Positions 6,086-14,147 of a stretch of 15,945 nt of DNA are shown one piece after another. The stretch's first letter is position 1. Every line of letters starts with the position of its first letter. The position numbers and the translations under genes are program-made. The DNA comes from RGIG6353 sp045590615 (GTDB taxonomy: Bacteria; Bacillota; Clostridia; Oscillospirales; SIG627). The notes beneath the pieces were generated by a model. The model was given only the letters and a program-made list of their open reading frames with translations. It searched no databases and was not told where the DNA came from. Location: NCBI GenBank assembly GCA_045590615.1, contig JAZNRH010000098.1:1-15945 (forward strand), written 5' to 3'.

Positions 6086-9000
6086 TTATTCCATTTTTTG
6101 AGCAATCGAAAAGTCTGAATCGCTTGTATCTCCATTCAAGAAAGTTGACAAGATGTCTAACTGCTTTGTATGATTTTCAAACCACTCAACGGTATAAATT
6201 CTGAAAATTTTCCACTTTCCAAAATTCTCAAGTCCATTGAGTATCAAATCGCTATTCAAAAAGCTGTTGCCGTGAATATAAACATTTTCATCAAAAACAA
6301 TTCCTAAAACGTAATCATTTTTGTCCTTGCTTCTGACTGCGATATCTATGATGCAGTCATTGATGCCAAGATTCAAATCAACCTTATATCCAAGAGACTC
6401 AATATGATTGGCAACTTGCCTGATAATAGAATTTTCGGCTGTGGTAACAACGTTCAAATCCTGAATAAACAGGTTGTTTTTGTCAATTAATCTTTGAATG
6501 ATTTTCTTAAAAACGCAGTAATTCTTTTCGGTGGTCTTAAAGCCTGCAAGAATGTCTTCGTTGAGAGATGTAACAAGCAAAAGCTTTTCTCTTGACGAAG
6601 ATAAAATATTAATAAACTTTTTAATACTTGTTTTGTCGGCAAGCTCCGGCATGGTTTTGGTAAGTGACTCTGCATACTTTTGTTTTTCCTCTAACGAATA
6701 TACAGTTGAGAAAATAATTATGTCACGCTTATCATATTCGGCATCGGAAAACACTCTTATAAAGAAGCTATCATGACCTGATAAGCCACCGAGTCTCTTT
6801 TGATACAACAGTTCAATTAAATCCCTTTGTTCCTCGGTCATTGTGTAAACACCAACAGAAAGATTAGGATACTCGCTCTGATATTTCAAAATTTCATCAA
6901 CTACGGTACTTGCTTCAATAACGTTAACTCTTGTTTTTCTCCTATCATAGCTACCGTTTTGACGAATAACCCTTAAACCGTTTTTCTTACGCTGAGTAGT
7001 AATGAATTGAGAAACACTATTGTTATAAAACATTTCGTTTACAACACGAGAAGGATATCCTGTATTATAAATCCAATCAAGCGAAACGAGTTCAGCGCCA
7101 CTCTCCAGAAGAGCTCCAACAAAATCAGATTTATAATTATCAGAATCACACGATGAAATAACGACAGCTCTGTTAACAATTGGCAAAAGCAGAAATAATT
7201 CATTTTGAATTTTGTCAGAAGTAGTGTCGATTATAACAGTATCAAATTCCGGAAGCTCTCTGAATTTTGAAAGGAACACAACGCTTGAAGCTACAAAACA
7301 CGGCTTTGCTTGCTGAAGATTATCGATAGCCTCTTTATTCACAAAGGCATTAATCTCTTCGGAAAAATCAGCGTTTAAGTTATCGAACACTCGGTCAACG
7401 TCAGAGCCAAAGCTGTCTTCAAGTTTAGTTACAAAGTGATTTATTGTATCAACCTTCAATAGCTTTCTGTATTCGGATAAGACAGCATAAAGGCGTACAG
7501 CAGTTTCATTCTGTTTATCAAATGAGAAAGTACTCACAGGTTCTTCGCAAGAAAGCAAATACTCGGTAACGCTTTTGAAAAAGCCTTTCAAAAATGAATT
7601 CTTTATATCGCTTGATGTGAGCTGTTCACTCTCGTATAACTTGACAACGCTTTCAAGACCAAGCTCTATAGCCTTCTCCTTTTCAACGTTCCAATTACAC
7701 CAATACTTCAACAAGTCAATATTATCAAGCATTCTCGAAAGAAACTGAGGAAGAAAGTAATACCAAATCTTACCGTTTAATGCTTTTGCAGTTGAAAAAT
7801 CAATATCAATTATTTGTAACAAATCCATTTCAGACTTAGTATATTTTTTATACAGAGCATTGAATTTAATATATGCTTCTTCAATTTCATCAAAGAATTT
7901 TGCAAAATTCTTAAAATGCGCAGACTGTTGCAATAATATCGTATTGAGCTTTTTCTCAGAGTCATAAAGATCTGAAAGAAGCGATAAATATCTTTGTGAT
8001 ACTTCTGCTGCTTTTTCTATATTCAGGAAAACGTCTCTATCGTCAAGCAAAATACTTTCTTTAACGTCAATGCCAAGAGTCTGTGAAATCAACATTGAAC
8101 TTTCATCAATCAAAGCATATGCACTCTTATACCGAGCGATTTTTGAAATTGCCTCTACTACGTTATCGTTGGTGATAAACTTGGGATTTAGGGTGTATGC
8201 TTTTAACTTATTTCTTACGCTTCCCAAAGCAGAAGACCTTGAGAAAGCAAATTTTGAATTTGCATTTCTCCACTCTGCAAGCATTACCTCGCAATCAATT
8301 GTACACACGTCGTCTGTAAAATTCGTGTTTATATAATCCTTTAATTCAAAAAAGTCATCACACTTGAGAACAAAGGCTTCGATTCTCGAAAAGTCGGTGT
8401 CAATAGAACTCCTGCTAAAAATTCCGTGATAAATACGTTCTCCTTCTTCGAAAACGCACTTTAATAACTCAAGAAGAGTCCCGGTCTGATTTTCCTTAAG
8501 AAGAGAAACCTCTACCCCAAGAAATTCTGCAATTTGATTCTGAGCTTCAATAAACTCGTTGGTAACCGAAATATGCGAGCTAAGGGCAATAATCGCCTTT
8601 GATTTTAGCTCATATGAAAAGTCTTTTTCACGAATAAAGGAGAGTGGATTTGAAAACGGCTCTTTGCAATCTGCTCCTGCCTTTGAAATAGAAGAAACTG
8701 CGTCAAACCAAACCACTACATCATCACGGGAAAGCTTTGAAATATCGCTATTAGTGAAATTAACAGAATAAGGGAAAGAACGATATCTTTCGTATTGAGA
8801 TGCAGCCTCATAAAGAGAAAAGCCTATTTCATTTACCTTGTGCAAGCTATTAAAATAGGAATCTTGCTCAGAGATAAGGGAAAAAAGAAGCTGCTCTTTT
8901 TCACGAAGCTGTTCACTGACGTCTTCACTCTTTGTGTCCTTGATATAATCAAAGGAGTTGTGCTGTGCTTCTTTTGTGAAATACATTATCTGATTTGAAA

Positions 9001-11065
9001 AAACTCCGTCTTTAGCTAAGGTTGTAAAATTGCATAAATTTCCTTCTGAGCTTGTCAAATACAATACTCTCTTTCCGGATTTCAACTCCGAAAAAGCAAT
9101 CGCTGCTGCAACTCTCGTTCTGCCACTTCCGTTTGGAGCTTGTATAATGGTGCAATTATTATTCAAGGCCGTATTAACAGCCTTGACCTGCGATTTGTCA
9201 AGAGAATAAGGAAGCTGATAATCATATACCTGCTCGCACTTTTCGCAACTATCGTTGACGTTTGTTTTATCATATAACGACTGCAATATAATGCCTTTTT
9301 TGAAATACTCTTCAGTTGCAATGGAAGAAAGCGAATGAGAGTAAATATCAAGAGTTGAGACACACACTACATCATATAATGTAAAATCTTTATTCCCGGC
9401 AAATCCTGATACAATTATCTCACTTAATCTTTCATAATTCTCAAGTGAGCTACTCTCGTTCAAATCAAGTTTAAGTCCAAGACGGGAAAGCTCATCGATT
9501 AACTCGGAATTGAATATAAAATCACGCCTCAAAAGTTTGATTGATATACTATTATCCTGTGAAACTTCAAAAGAAATGGGCGCGAAAACAAGAGGAGAAT
9601 ATACTATTCTTCCCCTATATGTGAATTTAACGGTATTCAAAGCTAAACAAACACTCTTACTTGAGGTTTCTTGTTGGTTATTGATTAGAGTGGTGCGTTT
9701 ATGAAGAGAATCTTTATTATAAAGCACGTTAACCGAATTTGATACATCCTCTGAATCAAGGTTATCGTTAAGTAGTACAAGCTTGTCTAAAAAAGCTAAA
9801 TCGTTTTCAATTGAATTAGAAAAAGGAAACGAATTAAGAAGAACTTTTCCGTTAAGTATGAGCTTACTTATTACGTTTTTGGAATTGCCAATTAAAAGAA
9901 TGCCGTTTGAAGTATCCAATTCCAAAAGGGTCGAACGACTCGATTTTGAAGACAAGGAATTTTTAACAAATTCTGCAAGGTCAGACGATGACTTCAAAAA
10001 ATAAAAATTGTCTTTTTGAGGTTTATTTTCAGAAGCAATTTCAAAAATCAAGCTTCCGTTTTTCCTTATACGATTAGGCAATGGTGTGTAGTTATTCAAG
10101 CGTGCAACAGCAATGTCAATAACTATGGGACAGTCGCATTTTTCAAGGTATTTTTGAGCAGTAATCAGACTGTTTTCGAAAAGAACCTGCGTTCCGTAAA
10201 TCATTGAAGTTGTGTCAACCACACACAGATTTTCGTTTTCACCGTCAACTAAATTCTGCAAAGCTCTTGAATCATCAGAAATGATTGTGTCAAACGATTT
10301 TTTTGTATAAAAAAATCCAACAAAAACCTTTTCTTGTGCAAAAACCAAAAATGAGTTTAATCCGAGTAACTCGGATACAGAAGCAGTGAGTAAAGACAGC
10401 TCGAGGCTATTGGCGCTTTTTGTAGAAATTACAGTTTCGGCAAGCTTTACCTTAAATGGCTTTGTTTCGGAAAAAGGTGTCAACGTATTAAGGGTAATCT
10501 TCAAATCGCAAATAGCAGAATATATCGCCTTCACGATAGCCTTTATGGTAGTCGGGTCATTATAATTCCACATATCGCTGTTAATAGGAACGTTAGTAGT
10601 TTCCTTCAGCTTTTGAAGCGTCAAGCCTGCAACAGATTTTACGTCTTCCTGATTTGGAGTAACAAATGAAGAAATTAGCTCTGTATAAACAGAAACAGGA
10701 GGCAAATAATCATACGGCAATATAGTGATGCTTTTTGAAAATTCGGCAATTACTTCCCCCATATTCTTGACACGAACAGCTAACGTGGACGACGAGGGCT
10801 CTGATGAATACATAATTTTGGTCAAATCAATTTCCAAATCCTGTTTTCCGAGAGCTACGTATCTACCCGACGAAAGCATCGACACCTTCGTAACAAAAGT
10901 GTTGAAAAAAGAGGGCGATGAGGAAATTTCCACTTCCAGATTTTTGATGGTAAAATCTGAGTCGTTCTTTATGATGATTTCATCAATTAACGGTATTTTA
11001 TTGTTATATATCGCAAGATTGTATACGTCTAACGAACTAAATTCAAGTGATATAGTATTAAGCAT
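6086..11065 (-). CDS. Giant DUF4011/SF1-helicase family protein, apparently catalytically dead
   Basis: The 1659-residue uninterrupted product follows the order of the giant helicase-nuclease family. A beta-rich N-terminal domain spans about residues 1-120 and a transglutaminase-like domain about 121-330 (ending in IDIAVAR...TPLP). A DUF4011-like segment follows (about 375-600, LLELDTSNGILL in place of the usual LLDLSxRNxLLN). An SF1 helicase core comes next (Q626; Walker A at 641-650; a long, probably coiled insertion 710-1250; Walker B at 1275-1284; C-terminal RecA lobe to about 1510). An MTES_1575/Vsr-like nuclease domain (about 1541-1640) ends the protein. Catalytic positions are changed: Ser220 and Lys246 replace the transglutaminase Cys and His; Arg649 replaces the Walker A Lys (APNGSGRT); Walker B reads DTTSD instead of DEASQ; GDPKQ is SCDSD; the RLNVAxTRAR arginine motif is KFINILSSSR; Val1590 replaces a nuclease Glu. 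It is cytoplasmic, with no signal peptide. The start is supported by GGAG 7 nt upstream; it lies 17 nt after the PfkB-like gene. Confidence 0.82.
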   Translation of the reverse strand: MLNTISLEFSSLDVYNLAIYNNKIPLIDEIIIKNDSDFTIKNLEVEISSSPSFFNTFVTKVSMLSSGRYVALGKQDLEIDLTKIMYSSEPSSSTLAVRVKNMGEVIAEFSKSITILPYDYLPPVSVYTELISSFVTPNQEDVKSVAGLTLQKLKETTNVPINSDMWNYNDPTTIKAIVKAIYSAICDLKITLNTLTPFSETKPFKVKLAETVISTKSANSLELSLLTASVSELLGLNSFLVFAQEKVFVGFFYTKKSFDTIISDDSRALQNLVDGENENLCVVDTTSMIYGTQVLFENSLITAQKYLEKCDCPIVIDIAVARLNNYTPLPNRIRKNGSLIFEIASENKPQKDNFYFLKSSSDLAEFVKNSLSSKSSRSTLLELDTSNGILLIGNSKNVISKLILNGKVLLNSFPFSNSIENDLAFLDKLVLLNDNLDSEDVSNSVNVLYNKDSLHKRTTLINNQQETSSKSVCLALNTVKFTYRGRIVYSPLVFAPISFEVSQDNSISIKLLRRDFIFNSELIDELSRLGLKLDLNESSSLENYERLSEIIVSGFAGNKDFTLYDVVCVSTLDIYSHSLSSIATEEYFKKGIILQSLYDKTNVNDSCEKCEQVYDYQLPYSLDKSQVKAVNTALNNNCTIIQAPNGSGRTRVAAAIAFSELKSGKRVLYLTSSEGNLCNFTTLAKDGVFSNQIMYFTKEAQHNSFDYIKDTKSEDVSEQLREKEQLLFSLISEQDSYFNSLHKVNEIGFSLYEAASQYERYRSFPYSVNFTNSDISKLSRDDVVVWFDAVSSISKAGADCKEPFSNPLSFIREKDFSYELKSKAIIALSSHISVTNEFIEAQNQIAEFLGVEVSLLKENQTGTLLELLKCVFEEGERIYHGIFSRSSIDTDFSRIEAFVLKCDDFFELKDYINTNFTDDVCTIDCEVMLAEWRNANSKFAFSRSSALGSVRNKLKAYTLNPKFITNDNVVEAISKIARYKSAYALIDESSMLISQTLGIDVKESILLDDRDVFLNIEKAAEVSQRYLSLLSDLYDSEKKLNTILLQQSAHFKNFAKFFDEIEEAYIKFNALYKKYTKSEMDLLQIIDIDFSTAKALNGKIWYYFLPQFLSRMLDNIDLLKYWCNWNVEKEKAIELGLESVVKLYESEQLTSSDIKNSFLKGFFKSVTEYLLSCEEPVSTFSFDKQNETAVRLYAVLSEYRKLLKVDTINHFVTKLEDSFGSDVDRVFDNLNADFSEEINAFVNKEAIDNLQQAKPCFVASSVVFLSKFRELPEFDTVIIDTTSDKIQNELFLLLPIVNRAVVISSCDSDNYKSDFVGALLESGAELVSLDWIYNTGYPSRVVNEMFYNNSVSQFITTQRKKNGLRVIRQNGSYDRRKTRVNVIEASTVVDEILKYQSEYPNLSVGVYTMTEEQRDLIELLYQKRLGGLSGHDSFFIRVFSDAEYDKRDIIIFSTVYSLEEKQKYAESLTKTMPELADKTSIKKFINILSSSREKLLLVTSLNEDILAGFKTTEKNYCVFKKIIQRLIDKNNLFIQDLNVVTTAENSIIRQVANHIESLGYKVDLNLGINDCIIDIAVRSKDKNDYVLGIVFDENVYIHGNSFLNSDLILNGLENFGKWKIFRIYTVEWFENHTKQLDILSTFLNGDTSDSDFSIAQKME

Positions 11066-11082
11066 TTATAATCTCCGTGATT

Positions 11083-12009
11083 TTATAAAATATCAAAAAG
11101 CTCCTCGACTTCCTCAAATTCAGGAAGAGAGGTATATTCCCCTTCCTTCGAAGCAGAAATCAAAGCAACGGAATTAGCGAATTTTGTCGCTTTGTTTATA
11201 TCGTCAAAAAGCAAATATGCAGCTGCCAGCGCAGAAGAAAAAATCTTATCAACACCGGACATATCCAAATTATCCGAATTAAACGGTGGGAGAATTTGAG
11301 AATATACTCCGTCAAAAACAAAGCTTCCTCTCTCCCCTAATTTAATAACAACGTATTTACATTTAAGTATATTTGCGATTTTAATACAAGCATGAAGACA
11401 AGAGTTGGCATCAATCGGGTCAATTCCACTGAGCTTATAAGCAACCTCTCGAGTCGGACAGAAAACTTCTATGTTTCCAAGACTCAGATAATCAAATTCC
11501 TTTACATCCTCACCACAAGTTAAAATAACTTTCACGTCAGCATTGTTTGAAAATTTAACGGCATCAAGTACTAAATCCTCACGTAAATCAAGACTGATTA
11601 ACAATGCGTCAGGATAGGAAGTAAAAGCCGTTTCGATGTCGTCGAAGGAAATCGAGCTGTTAGCACCCTGAAAAACAATAGTTCGCTTTTTGTGATTATC
11701 TTCTTCGGTAATAGAATTAACACCGGTAGGTTTTCTTTTGTCGGTAACAATAAATCTCGTATCCACTTTGTTGGAAATAAGATTCTTTCTGATTTTTTCA
11801 CCGTATTCATCATCACCGAGGCGAGTACATAAAACAGTATCCATGCCAAAAATTGACGCAGCTACAGATGAAACGACTCCAAAACCACCCGACATTACAT
11901 TGAATTCCAGTGGAGAAAAAACCGTCTCTGACCTTTCAGGTGCGCGTCTGATTTTAGATATAAAATTCATATACGAATTTCCAATAACAAGTAATCGTTT
12001 TTTTAACAT
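11083..12009 (-). CDS. PfkB/ribokinase-fold protein lacking the catalytic GAGD motif
   Basis: The 308-residue length and overall pattern are those of PfkB-family sugar or nucleoside kinases: N-terminal VIGNSYMNF, GGFGVVSSVAAS (41-52), LGDDEYGEKIRKNL (64-77), PTGVNSI, TIVFQGAN (110-117) and VIKLGERGSFVFDG (221-234). The second signature, normally DTxGAGDxF, reads DMSGVDKIF (249-257), so the anion-hole glycine is Asp254 and the catalytic base aspartate is Lys255. The Asn of the usual GGxxxN substrate motif is also missing. It therefore probably cannot phosphorylate by the normal mechanism, although a sugar or nucleotide might still bind. The ATG at 12009 has only a modest GGGGTGAG ribosome site. 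It is the first gene of the operon containing the giant protein and sits behind a perfect consensus promoter. Confidence 0.82.
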   Translation of the reverse strand: MLKKRLLVIGNSYMNFISKIRRAPERSETVFSPLEFNVMSGGFGVVSSVAASIFGMDTVLCTRLGDDEYGEKIRKNLISNKVDTRFIVTDKRKPTGVNSITEEDNHKKRTIVFQGANSSISFDDIETAFTSYPDALLISLDLREDLVLDAVKFSNNADVKVILTCGEDVKEFDYLSLGNIEVFCPTREVAYKLSGIDPIDANSCLHACIKIANILKCKYVVIKLGERGSFVFDGVYSQILPPFNSDNLDMSGVDKIFSSALAAAYLLFDDINKATKFANSVALISASKEGEYTSLPEFEEVEELFDIL

Positions 12010-12041
12010 ACTCTCACCCCTATAGAAGATATACTTAATTT

Positions 12042-12070
12042 ATTATAAATCATTTGATGAATTATGTCAA
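12042..12070 (-). promoter_or_regulatory. Perfect-consensus SigA promoter of the PfkB-like/giant operon
   Basis: On the minus strand TTGACA (12070-12065) and TATAAT (12047-12042) are spaced by exactly 17 bp, a full consensus match. Transcription would start near 12035, about 26 nt before the ATG at 12009. Such a strong core promoter usually needs a repressor, and an 11-bp inverted repeat overlaps it. Confidence 0.88.
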
Positions 12071-12077
12071 ATGATTT
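12047..12077. promoter_or_regulatory. 11-bp inverted repeat over the promoter (candidate operator)
   Basis: AAATCATTTGA (12047-12057) and TCAAATGATTT (12067-12077) form a perfect inverted repeat with a 9-nt centre. One arm abuts the -10 box and the other overlaps the -35 box. A protein bound here would block RNA polymerase. The half-site matches that of the repeat at 5592-5630 at 9 of 11 positions. Confidence 0.55.
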
Positions 12078-12090
12078 TAATATAATTTTG

Positions 12091-12125
12091 AAAAAAATAT
12101 GCAGTCCTTTATTTCAAGGACTGCA
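12091..12125 (-). terminator. Intrinsic terminator of the pot operon
   Basis: A perfect 10-bp stem TGCAGTCCTT (12100-12109) / AAGGACTGCA (12116-12125) with a 6-nt loop is followed on the minus strand by a U tract (complement of the A run 12091-12097). It lies immediately after the potD stop codon and separates the transporter operon from the next promoter at 12042-12070. Confidence 0.92.
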
Positions 12126-12129
12126 CATT

Positions 12130-13338
12130 TTAATCGTAGTCATATTTTTTCTTTTTGTAGTTACGGTAAATTGTCAACACAATAACAAAAATCAGAATTG
12201 CTATAAAGCAAATATAATACAGAGTATAATCATATCCATCAACCTTTAACGAATCCCAATAATCCGTCATAAGCTGTGTAACCTCTTTGGGAAGGTCGGT
12301 GAATATATCAGACTTAATATTGCTTCTGTCGGGATAAATATATTCATTTTGATACAGAGAATACTCAGGATTATTCATTACGCCGATATGAGGTGAAGCG
12401 TAATAAATATACTCTGCATTCTGAAGAGCGATTTCGGGGTCGAGCATAAAATTGATATACATCTCTGCAGCCTTTTTGTTATTAGCAGAGGTAGGAATAC
12501 ACATAGCATCAACGAAGTAATTAACGCCTTCTTCCGGGTATACGAATTCCAAATCGTCGTTATTATCCTTCATTGAAAGAAAATCGCCAACGTAATAAGG
12601 CGCAAGAATTGCCTCGTTATTCTCCATCTTGTTGAATATTTCGTCCATAACGTATGATTGAACGAAGGGCTTTTCTTCAAGTAGCTTTTCGTATGCCATT
12701 TTCCAATCATCAGGATTAACGGAATTAATATCCAAGCCAAGCAAAAACTGCGAAATAGCAAAAGCATCGCGAGGATTATTGAACATAAGAATACTACCTG
12801 AATACCTGCCGTCCCACATCGCCTGCCAGCTTGTAGGATATTCATATCCCATACGGTCAATCATCTTCTTGTTGTAAATAAGACCAACCATACCAACCGT
12901 ATATGGCACAGAATATTCATTCATAGGGTCATAGGGCAAATTTCTATATTGTTCGTCGATATACTTATAATTCGGAATGTTGGAATAGTCAATTTTCTGT
13001 AACATTCCTTCGTTTATAAGTCTTTGAACCATATAATCCGACGGAATAACAATATCATAATTTGCGCCTCCACTTTTAAGCTTGGCGTACATATCCTCGT
13101 TACTTGCATAATTAGTATAATTTACCTTTATGCCCGTAATTCTCGTAAATTCTGCATTAAGGTCAAGAGAATCCTCTGAGCCGTCAGAAATATATTCGCC
13201 CCAATTATACACGTTGATGTATTCACCGGTAAGTGGATGAACGTAATCTTCGTCATATTCAAGGAAATCCTTTGCAAGTGCAGAAATCGGTTGAATTACT
13301 GTGAGAAGCACAACTAAAACTGAAAGAATTTTTTTCAT
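12130..13338 (-). CDS. potD: Polyamine ABC transporter substrate-binding protein (PotD-like), C-terminally anchored
   Basis: This extracellular binding protein of the spermidine/putrescine type delivers polyamine to the PotBC permease. The family opening INVYNWGEYISDGS, then VNYTNYASNEDMYAKLKSGGANYDIVIPSDYMVQRLI and later NYFVDAMCIPTSANNKKAAEMYINFML, are characteristic. The N-terminus is a signal peptide without a lipobox; peptidase I cleavage is plausible after ALA (about residue 22). Unusually, the C-terminus has a hydrophobic helix (about residues 373-391) followed by a basic tail, so the protein seems tethered to the membrane from its C-terminal end. At 402 residues it is about 40 longer than a typical PotD, which the anchor explains. 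It overlaps potC by 4 nt and is last in the operon. Confidence 0.92.
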   Translation of the reverse strand: MKKILSVLVVLLTVIQPISALAKDFLEYDEDYVHPLTGEYINVYNWGEYISDGSEDSLDLNAEFTRITGIKVNYTNYASNEDMYAKLKSGGANYDIVIPSDYMVQRLINEGMLQKIDYSNIPNYKYIDEQYRNLPYDPMNEYSVPYTVGMVGLIYNKKMIDRMGYEYPTSWQAMWDGRYSGSILMFNNPRDAFAISQFLLGLDINSVNPDDWKMAYEKLLEEKPFVQSYVMDEIFNKMENNEAILAPYYVGDFLSMKDNNDDLEFVYPEEGVNYFVDAMCIPTSANNKKAAEMYINFMLDPEIALQNAEYIYYASPHIGVMNNPEYSLYQNEYIYPDRSNIKSDIFTDLPKEVTQLMTDYWDSLKVDGYDYTLYYICFIAILIFVIVLTIYRNYKKKKYDYD

Positions 13339-14147
13339 TTCTTAATTACGCTCCTCTCTTTTTCAGTATCCTTATCCTTAAGCGTATTTATAAGAATAAG
13401 CAATACAAGAATTGCAACAAACATCAATGATGATAAAGCATACATATCAGGAGTTACCCTTCTCTTTGTCATCGAATAAATCTTGAGAGGCAAGGTCTGG
13501 AATGACGGACCACTCACAAAATAACTGATAACGAAATCATCAAGAGAAAGAGTGAAAGCCATTATCATTCCTGTTACAATTCCAGGAATAATTGAGGGTA
13601 AAACAACCTTAAAAAAGGCTTGAAGGGGCGTACATCCAAGGTCCTGCGCAGCCTCGGGCAAATGGGCATCAAGCTGCTTGAGCTTTGGAAGTACCGACAA
13701 AATAACGTAAGGGAGATTAAAGGTTACGTGCGCAATCAACAAAGTCGTAAATCCAAGAATGCCCGATATACCCAATACACTTCCGACAAATACGAACAAA
13801 AGCATCAAGGAAACACCCGTAACTATATCTGCATTCATCATAGGAATATTCGTTAAAGTCATAATAATCGAACGAATAGGACCGTTTTTCATATAGCTTA
13901 TTCCGACAGCAGCAGCTGTGCCTAAAACCGTTGAAATAAGTGCAGACAAAACAGCTAACAGTAAAGTGTTATACAAAGCCTTGAGTGTCTCGGCATCGCT
14001 GAAAAGCTCTTTATACCAACGCAGAGAAAAGCCCTGAAATACCGACGTACTGTTGGATTCATTAAACGAATAAAGAACCATCAACAAAATGGGGGCATAC
14101 ATAAATATAATTATGAGAGCTGTATAAAGCCTTGAAAGTGTCTTCAT
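13335..14147 (-). CDS. potC: Polyamine ABC transporter permease PotC
   Basis: This 270-residue inner-membrane permease subunit has six hydrophobic segments. The cytoplasmic EAA loop, EAAQDLGCTPLQAFFKVVLPSIIPGI, contacts the ATPase. The N-terminus (MYAPILLMVLYSFNES) and the segment SLDDFVISYFVSGPSFQTLPLKIYS with RRVTPDMYALSS are typical of PotC. An AAGGGGG-like ribosome site precedes the ATG. It overlaps potB at its start and potD at its end by 4 nt each, the arrangement of a tightly coupled operon. The substrate could be spermidine, putrescine or both. Confidence 0.94.
   Translation of the reverse strand: MKTLSRLYTALIIIFMYAPILLMVLYSFNESNSTSVFQGFSLRWYKELFSDAETLKALYNTLLLAVLSALISTVLGTAAAVGISYMKNGPIRSIIMTLTNIPMMNADIVTGVSLMLLFVFVGSVLGISGILGFTTLLIAHVTFNLPYVILSVLPKLKQLDAHLPEAAQDLGCTPLQAFFKVVLPSIIPGIVTGMIMAFTLSLDDFVISYFVSGPSFQTLPLKIYSMTKRRVTPDMYALSSLMFVAILVLLILINTLKDKDTEKERSVIKK

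Noticed and set aside
6086..11065. The giant gene as a decaying pseudogene
   Set aside because: It has no stop or frameshift over 1659 codons, a proper ribosome site, and conserved non-catalytic blocks across all domains, which is not how drifting sequence looks.
6086..11065. An active anti-phage helicase-nuclease defence gene
   Set aside because: The domain order fits relatives I associate with defence, but the catalytic positions are replaced and no defence or mobile genes are nearby.
10725..11177. A 150-codon plus-strand open frame opposite the start of the giant gene
   Set aside because: It is antisense to two well-supported genes, lacks a ribosome site, and its translation has no family-like pattern.
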